Origin: Bacteroidales bacterium
GTDB taxonomy: Bacteria > Bacteroidota > Bacteroidia > Bacteroidales > P3
NCBI GenBank assembly: GCA_900769785.1
Contig: CAAGHV010000135.1
Location: 1 to 17,933, forward strand
Length of the DNA: 17,933 bases
Direction of reading: 5' to 3'
The notes under the pieces: model-generated
What the model was told of the DNA's origin: nothing
The model's input: the letters and a program-made list of their open reading frames with translations, nothing else
Databases searched by the model: none
Translations under genes and position numbers: made by a program
Part shown: piece by piece, positions 13,959 to 17,933 of the stretch
Layout: each line of letters begins with the position of its first letter
Numbering within the stretch: position 1 is the first letter of the stretch

Positions 13959-15917
13959 ATGGCTAACGGAGAAGAAGCTAAGAATCAAGCTAATTACAGT
14001 GCCGAGAATATTACGGTATTGGAAGGGTTGGAGGCCGTAAGAATGCGTCCTGCCATGTATATTGGCGATGTAAACGAACGTGGTTTGCACCACTTGGTAT
14101 ATGAGGTGGTGGATAATTCGATAGATGAAGCCTTGGCCGGTCATTGCAACAAGATAAATGTAACCATATATGAGGACAACTCCATATCGGTAGAAGATAA
14201 TGGTAGAGGTATCCCCGTGGATATGCACGAAAAAGAAAAACGTTCGGCATTGGAAGTGGTAATGACAGTGCTGCATGCCGGAGGTAAGTTTGATAAAGGA
14301 AGCTATAAAGTGTCGGGTGGTCTGCATGGCGTTGGTGTGTCGTGTGTCAACGCATTGTCCGACCATTTGGATGTAGAAGTGTATCGCGATGGAAAAATAC
14401 ACCGCCAAGAGTATGAGCGAGGCAAGCCGCTATATGCCGTAAAGGCAGTGGGCGATACCGAAAAGCGTGGTACCCGTGTACACTTCCACCCCGATGCCGA
14501 AATATTTTCGGTAACAGAATATAAGTTTGATACCTTGGCAAGCCGCCTTCGCGAGTTGGCTTTCCTGAACAAAGGTATAGAACTTAACCTCGAGGACCGC
14601 AGAGAGGTAAATGAAGATGGTTCGTTTTTAAGTATGCACTTCTATTCGGAAAACGGATTGAAGGATTTTATAGGCTATCTTGACGAAACTCGTGAAAAGA
14701 TAATGCCCGAGCCTATATGTATAGAAGGCGAGAAGCAGAATATACCTATAGAGATAGCAATGCAATACAATACCTCGTATTCGGAAAATCTGCACTCGTA
14801 TGTAAACAACATCAACACCCACGAGGGGGGTACCCATTTGGCAGGTTTCCGTCGTGGTCTTACCCGTACACTTAAAGCCTATGCCGAAAAGTCGGGTATG
14901 TTGGATAAGTTGAAGATAGACATATCGGGCGACGACTTCCGCGAAGGGCTTACAGCCATAATATCGGTAAAGGTGGCCGAACCCCAATTTGAGGGACAGA
15001 CCAAAACCAAACTTGGCAACACCGAGGTGATGGGTGCCGTAGATGTTATAGTGAGCGAGCTGCTTACCAACTATCTTGAAGAGAATCCCAAAGAGGCCAA
15101 GATGATTGTAAACAAGGTGATATTGGCAGCACAAGCGCGCCATGCAGCCCGCAAAGCTCGCGAGATGGTGCAACGTTCCACTGTGTTTAGCGGTGGTGGC
15201 CTGCCCGGTAAATTGGCCGACTGTTCGGAAGGCGACCCTACTATGTGTGAGCTTTACTTGGTGGAAGGCGACTCGGCAGGCGGATCGGCAAAGCAAGGTC
15301 GTGACCGCAAGTTCCAAGCAATATTGCCACTCAGAGGTAAGATATTGAACGTGGAGAAAGCTATGCAACATCGTGCTTTCGAAAGCGAAGAGATAAAGAA
15401 TATATATACCGCCCTAGGTGTATCTATAGGCACTGCCGACGACAGCAAGGCGCTGAACATGGAAAAACTAAGGTATCATAAGGTGATAATAATGACCGAT
15501 GCCGATGTAGATGGTAGTCACATTGCCACACTGATACTTACATTCTTCTTCCGCTATATGCGTGAGCTTATTGAGGGCGGCCACGTGTATATAGCCACCC
15601 CACCGTTGTATTTGGTAAAGAAAGGAAAACGTTCCGAATACTGCTGGACCGAAGAGCAACGCCTGGCACTTATAGACGAGATGGGAGGCGGCAAGGAAAG
15701 TTCGTTACACGTGCAACGCTACAAAGGTTTGGGTGAAATGAATCCCGAACAGCTATGGGAAACAACAATGAACCCCGAAACACGTATATTGCGACAGGTG
15801 CAGATAGAGAATGCTGCCGAAGCCGACCGCATATTCTCCATGCTTATGGGCGACGATGTGCCACCGCGACGTGAGTTTATAGAACAAAATGCCACATACG
15901 CCAATATTGATGCTTAG
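13959..15917 (+). CDS. gyrB: DNA gyrase subunit B
   Basis: GyrB is the ATPase and TOPRIM subunit of gyrase, which introduces negative supercoils. From the ATG at 13959 it has 652 residues, the normal length for the phylum. Seen in order: LEGLEAVRMRPAMYIGD; the GHKL ATP site EVVDNSIDEALAG and DNGRGIPVD; the glycine lid GGLHGVGVSCVNALS; QTKTKLGN at the transducer end; TOPRIM EGDSAGGSAKQGRDR and DADVDGSHI; and the C-terminal RYKGLGEMNPEQLWETTM. The QTKTKLGN and EGDSAGGSAK strings fit GyrB rather than ParE. An ATG at 13905 is in frame, but the extra 18 residues are low-complexity and contain a -7 box, so I prefer 13959. A strong terminator follows. Confidence 0.97.
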   Translation: MANGEEAKNQANYSAENITVLEGLEAVRMRPAMYIGDVNERGLHHLVYEVVDNSIDEALAGHCNKINVTIYEDNSISVEDNGRGIPVDMHEKEKRSALEVVMTVLHAGGKFDKGSYKVSGGLHGVGVSCVNALSDHLDVEVYRDGKIHRQEYERGKPLYAVKAVGDTEKRGTRVHFHPDAEIFSVTEYKFDTLASRLRELAFLNKGIELNLEDRREVNEDGSFLSMHFYSENGLKDFIGYLDETREKIMPEPICIEGEKQNIPIEIAMQYNTSYSENLHSYVNNINTHEGGTHLAGFRRGLTRTLKAYAEKSGMLDKLKIDISGDDFREGLTAIISVKVAEPQFEGQTKTKLGNTEVMGAVDVIVSELLTNYLEENPKEAKMIVNKVILAAQARHAARKAREMVQRSTVFSGGGLPGKLADCSEGDPTMCELYLVEGDSAGGSAKQGRDRKFQAILPLRGKILNVEKAMQHRAFESEEIKNIYTALGVSIGTADDSKALNMEKLRYHKVIIMTDADVDGSHIATLILTFFFRYMRELIEGGHVYIATPPLYLVKKGKRSEYCWTEEQRLALIDEMGGGKESSLHVQRYKGLGEMNPEQLWETTMNPETRILRQVQIENAAEADRIFSMLMGDDVPPRREFIEQNATYANIDA

Positions 15918-15941
15918 GGCTGTGGTAAACTAATATTATAT

Positions 15942-15993
15942 GAAAAAGAAGCAGATAAGCCACTAGTAAGGTTGTTGCTTCTTTTTCTTTTTT
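15942..15993 (+). terminator. gyrB terminator
   Basis: GAAAAAGAAGCA (15942-15953) pairs perfectly with TGCTTCTTTTTC (15976-15987) around a 22-nt loop, followed by six T. It begins 25 bp after the gyrB stop and ends 13 bp before the next start codon. Confidence 0.85.
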
Positions 15994-16006
15994 GTACTGT
16001 TGTAGT

Positions 16007-17107
16007 ATGTCTGTATTATATGTTTTTAATCCCGAACACGATTTGGCCCTAGCCAACGGTAGCCCCTACTTTGATGCACCGCTGTCGGCCAAGCAGTTTG
16101 CAACAGACTGCAGACTGCTACTTAAGTGGGCATTGGGTACTGACAATGATATATACTGTTCGAGCGAAATGCTACGCACTAGCGATATATCTTCAACAAA
16201 AGCCGTAGTATCTTGGGGTTGGGACAAAGCTGTGGTCAATAGCCTGCTGAAGGCAGGTGTAGCGCCCTCGTTGCTGCCATCGGACCACAGTTTAGATATA
16301 ATACACCACCTATCCAACCGCAAAGTGGCTATAGACGCTTTGGACTATCTGAAACATAACCTAAACTTGGATATACCGTTGCCACGTATGCTTGCAACGG
16401 TAGATGAGGCCGTGGCACTGATGGAAGAATATGGCAGTGTGGTGTATAAAATGCCGTGGTCTGGTAGTGGCAAGGGTATAAGGATATGCCGAGGCAGCCT
16501 TACCGACAACGATATAAGATGGTTGGCCAATGTGATAGATAAGCAAAAAGCAGTAATGGGGGAGAGGTATAATACCGTGGTGGCCGATTTCGCAATGGAA
16601 TTTCATGCCGATGGCGATGTGGACTGTTGTGGCTATTCGCTATTCCAAACTATTGGCGGTAGCTACAAAAGCAGTATGCTGATGAGCGACCATGCTATAG
16701 TAAGCTACCTATCGCAGTGGCTGAGCACCAAGCAGCTGAGGCAGTGTCACGATAATGTAACGGCATATATGAGGCAACTGATAGGCAGCAGCTACAAAGG
16801 ATACTTTGGTGTGGATATGTATGTATATAAAGATGCCGACGGATATAAGCTAAACCCTATGGTGGAGATAAATATGCGTATGACTATGGGACACGTGGCA
16901 CACGCCTTAAGGCAACGCCTGATGGCCAACGACAGCCAAAAGATGTATGTACACTACAACACCACAGCCGGCAACGCATTGTTGCACCACTGCAATATGC
17001 AGCAACAATATAGCTTGGTACGTGATTCGGAAGGTAAAATATTGAAGGGATACCTATCACTGACACCGCCAACAGAACGGTCGCACTACAATATATATGT
17101 GCTATAA
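16007..17107 (+). CDS. Uncharacterised ATP-grasp-like enzyme
   Basis: The 366-residue protein starts MSVLYVFNPEHDLALANG. The frame also begins at a TTG at 15992, but that lies in the gyrB terminator T-tract and adds only YCCS, so I take the ATG. ATP-grasp hallmarks are visible: a lysine plus glycine-rich loop KMPWSGSGKG (about 148-157) and, near residue 270, the metal-binding end strands GYFGVDMYVY and NPMVEINMRMTMGH, where D, E and N would hold Mg2+ (inferred from the ATP-grasp pattern EvN.R). ATP-grasp enzymes join a carboxylate to an amine or thiol through an acyl-phosphate. The NPEHDLALANG opening recurs in Bacteroidetes hypothetical proteins to my recollection; no substrate is known to me. 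No obvious promoter of its own is seen, so expression may depend on gyrB read-through. Confidence 0.7.
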   Translation: MSVLYVFNPEHDLALANGSPYFDAPLSAKQFATDCRLLLKWALGTDNDIYCSSEMLRTSDISSTKAVVSWGWDKAVVNSLLKAGVAPSLLPSDHSLDIIHHLSNRKVAIDALDYLKHNLNLDIPLPRMLATVDEAVALMEEYGSVVYKMPWSGSGKGIRICRGSLTDNDIRWLANVIDKQKAVMGERYNTVVADFAMEFHADGDVDCCGYSLFQTIGGSYKSSMLMSDHAIVSYLSQWLSTKQLRQCHDNVTAYMRQLIGSSYKGYFGVDMYVYKDADGYKLNPMVEINMRMTMGHVAHALRQRLMANDSQKMYVHYNTTAGNALLHHCNMQQQYSLVRDSEGKILKGYLSLTPPTERSHYNIYVL

Positions 17108-17151
17108 GATGTTGATAATATGTAAAGTTTGAAAATAAGAAATAAAAAGTT

Positions 17152-17181
17152 TTGCCATGTCGGCTAAAAACAGTAATTTTG
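17152..17181 (+). promoter_or_regulatory. Promoter of the small Cys-rich membrane protein gene
   Basis: TTG (17152-17154), a 19-base spacer and TAATTTTG (17174-17181) followed by CA match both promoter boxes at exact spacing. The start point would be near 17188, giving a leader of about 30 nt. Confidence 0.8.
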
Positions 17182-17217
17182 CATTATAGTATATAAAATA
17201 ATGGGAGACATACGAAA

Positions 17218-17514
17218 ATGAAAATGTTTTTATTGGTACTGATAGTAACAGTAGTTGTTGTAATGCTGGCTTTTTGGGGTATAGGCATAAAGATGATAGT
17301 AAAAAAGAATGGTGAGTTTAAGCGTCACTGTAGTTCGGTGGACCCTCTTACGGGCGACAAACACGGCTGTGTGTGTGGCAAAACAATAATGGACGATTGC
17401 GATAATAAAAGATACTCGCCATTAGAAGTAAACCGCGAACTACTGGAAGAGTGTGGCAACCTACCAAAAGTACCAAAGCCTAAGCACAAGGAACAAGACG
17501 ATGATGAGGAGTAA
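17218..17514 (+). CDS. Small single-helix membrane protein with four Cys, NqrM-like
   Basis: The 98-residue protein has one transmembrane helix (about residues 3-25: a Val/Leu-rich run ending in AFWGIGI), a basic stop (MIVKKNGEFKRH), then cysteines C38-x12-C51-x-C53-x7-C61 and a highly charged tail (KHKEQDDDEE). The layout of one N-terminal helix, a basic stretch and C-x(11-12)-CxC-x(n)-C resembles NqrM, the DUF539 factor that delivers iron to the Na+-translocating NADH:quinone oxidoreductase. The last spacing (7 instead of 3) and the absence of nqr genes here leave this uncertain. It has an exact-spacing promoter (17152-17181) and a terminator overlapping the stop codon, so it is its own unit. 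A second in-frame ATG lies at 17224. Confidence 0.7.
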   Translation: MKMFLLVLIVTVVVVMLAFWGIGIKMIVKKNGEFKRHCSSVDPLTGDKHGCVCGKTIMDDCDNKRYSPLEVNRELLEECGNLPKVPKPKHKEQDDDEE

Positions 17515-17529
17515 ATACTCCTCTTTTTT
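17506..17529 (+). terminator. Terminator of the small membrane protein gene
   Basis: GAGGAGT-AAAT-ACTCCTC followed by six T. The stop codon TAA overlaps the stem end and loop, so the hairpin encodes the final Glu residues. Confidence 0.9.
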
Positions 17530-17531
17530 AT

Positions 17532-17726
17532 GGCAATTTCTAAAAATTGCTTTGCAAGTGATTTGCGGAATTTTACTAGAAAGATTTCTACTTTCTTTTG
17601 ATTGAGCATAGCGGGCTATGCGATTGAAAAAGAAATAGGAAGATTTCGGCAAAAAACGTAAAGCGTGCAAAAGTTTAAAGAATAATTCTTCTAATTTACT
17701 GAAACGTGGAATTTTTAGAAGTTGCC
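17532..17726. mobile_element. MITE-like inverted-repeat element (195 bp)
   Basis: The outer ends are inverted repeats: GGCAATTTCTAAAAATTGC at the left and the complement of GGCAACTTCTAAAAATTCC at the right (17 of 19 identical). Both are flanked by TTAT (17528-17531 and 17727-17730), a possible 4-bp target duplication, though the sequence there is AT-rich. The centre is GCATAGC-GG-GCTATGC, and TTTCTTTT arms surround it, with GATTGA as a direct repeat on each side. It has no transposase. Minus-strand frames inside (for example 17461-17670) are probably artefacts of the repeat. Confidence 0.6.
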
Positions 17727-17814
17727 TTATTTCTATTCCCCAAGCTATATATGAATTTAGGGATTACATTCCCCAAATCTTATATTTTTTGTTGTTATAT
17801 CAATAATATTATGT

Positions 17815-17926
17815 ACCCGTTGGATGAATTAAATCATATATATTCACAATTATTCCATAGTAGGATGTTGCGAGTGTGATGATATACCATTGAGCATCAG
17901 TCGGTATATCGTTTCAAAAATCATCG
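17815..17926 (+). repeat. Degenerate dispersed repeat, copy B
   Basis: Second copy of the repeat at 13375-13502, same orientation, about 4.4 kb away, shorter by about 16 bp. It follows the MITE-like element by about 90 bp and runs close to the window edge. The rest of 17727-17933 shows no gene; a short minus-strand frame open at the edge (stop at 17850) is not supported. Confidence 0.6.
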
Positions 17927-17933
17927 CCATATA

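Noticed and set aside
17461..17670. Minus-strand frames inside the inverted-repeat element
   Set aside because: They follow the repeat sequence, have no promoter, and look like repeat-derived artefacts.
17850..17933. Short minus-strand frame open at the right window edge
   Set aside because: It lies within repeat copy B, and copy A shows a different stop and indels in this frame.

Overview
The window looks like part of the chromosome of an anaerobic member of the Bacteroidetes, most likely order Bacteroidales. Evidence: several genes are preceded by the Bacteroidetes promoter form (a -7 box matching TAnnTTTG, twice with a TTG exactly 19 bases upstream and once 20 bases upstream); Shine-Dalgarno sequences are weak; AUA codons are frequent; and the gene set includes an HU-like protein of the Bacteroidetes long type, the [FeFe]-hydrogenase maturase HydE, a giant 2-hydroxyacyl-CoA dehydratase activase, SufC/SufD and a small membrane protein of a type I associate with Bacteroidetes. 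Genus cannot be decided from the sequence.

Layout. Bases 1-713 (-): most of an outer-membrane beta-barrel protein cut by the window edge. 1016-1543 (-): an HU-like DNA-binding protein with an acidic Gly/Thr/Pro tail, with four 22-bp tandem repeats upstream. 1923-8316 (-): a tight four-gene unit transcribed tetR, activase, hslR-like, hydE. 8513-8583 (-): tRNA-Cys with its own promoter and terminator. 8653-9426 (-): a COG0731-type radical SAM protein. 9657-12449 (+): sufC, sufD and a HAD-type phosphatase, with no sufB or sufS beside them. 12422-13216 (-): thyA, overlapping the HAD gene tail to tail. About 740 bp without a clear gene follow. 13959-15917 (+): gyrB with a strong terminator. 16007-17107 (+): an ATP-grasp-like enzyme of unknown role. 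17218-17514 (+): a small Cys-rich one-helix membrane protein resembling NqrM. The end (17532-17933) holds a MITE-like 195-bp inverted-repeat element and one copy of a degenerate repeat whose other copy lies upstream of gyrB.

Functional theme: the middle of the window is rich in iron-sulfur biology. HydE, the twin-domain activase and the radical SAM protein all need [4Fe-4S] clusters, SufC/SufD help to build them, and tRNA-Cys lies between. The operon joining a dehydratase activase, an Hsp15-like RNA-binding protein and HydE under a TetR regulator is the most distinctive arrangement. No complete, clearly novel system (defence island, CRISPR array or biosynthetic cluster) is visible. The most unusual signals are the non-coding repeats, the twin activase operon, the split suf locus and the two uncharacterised proteins at the right end.
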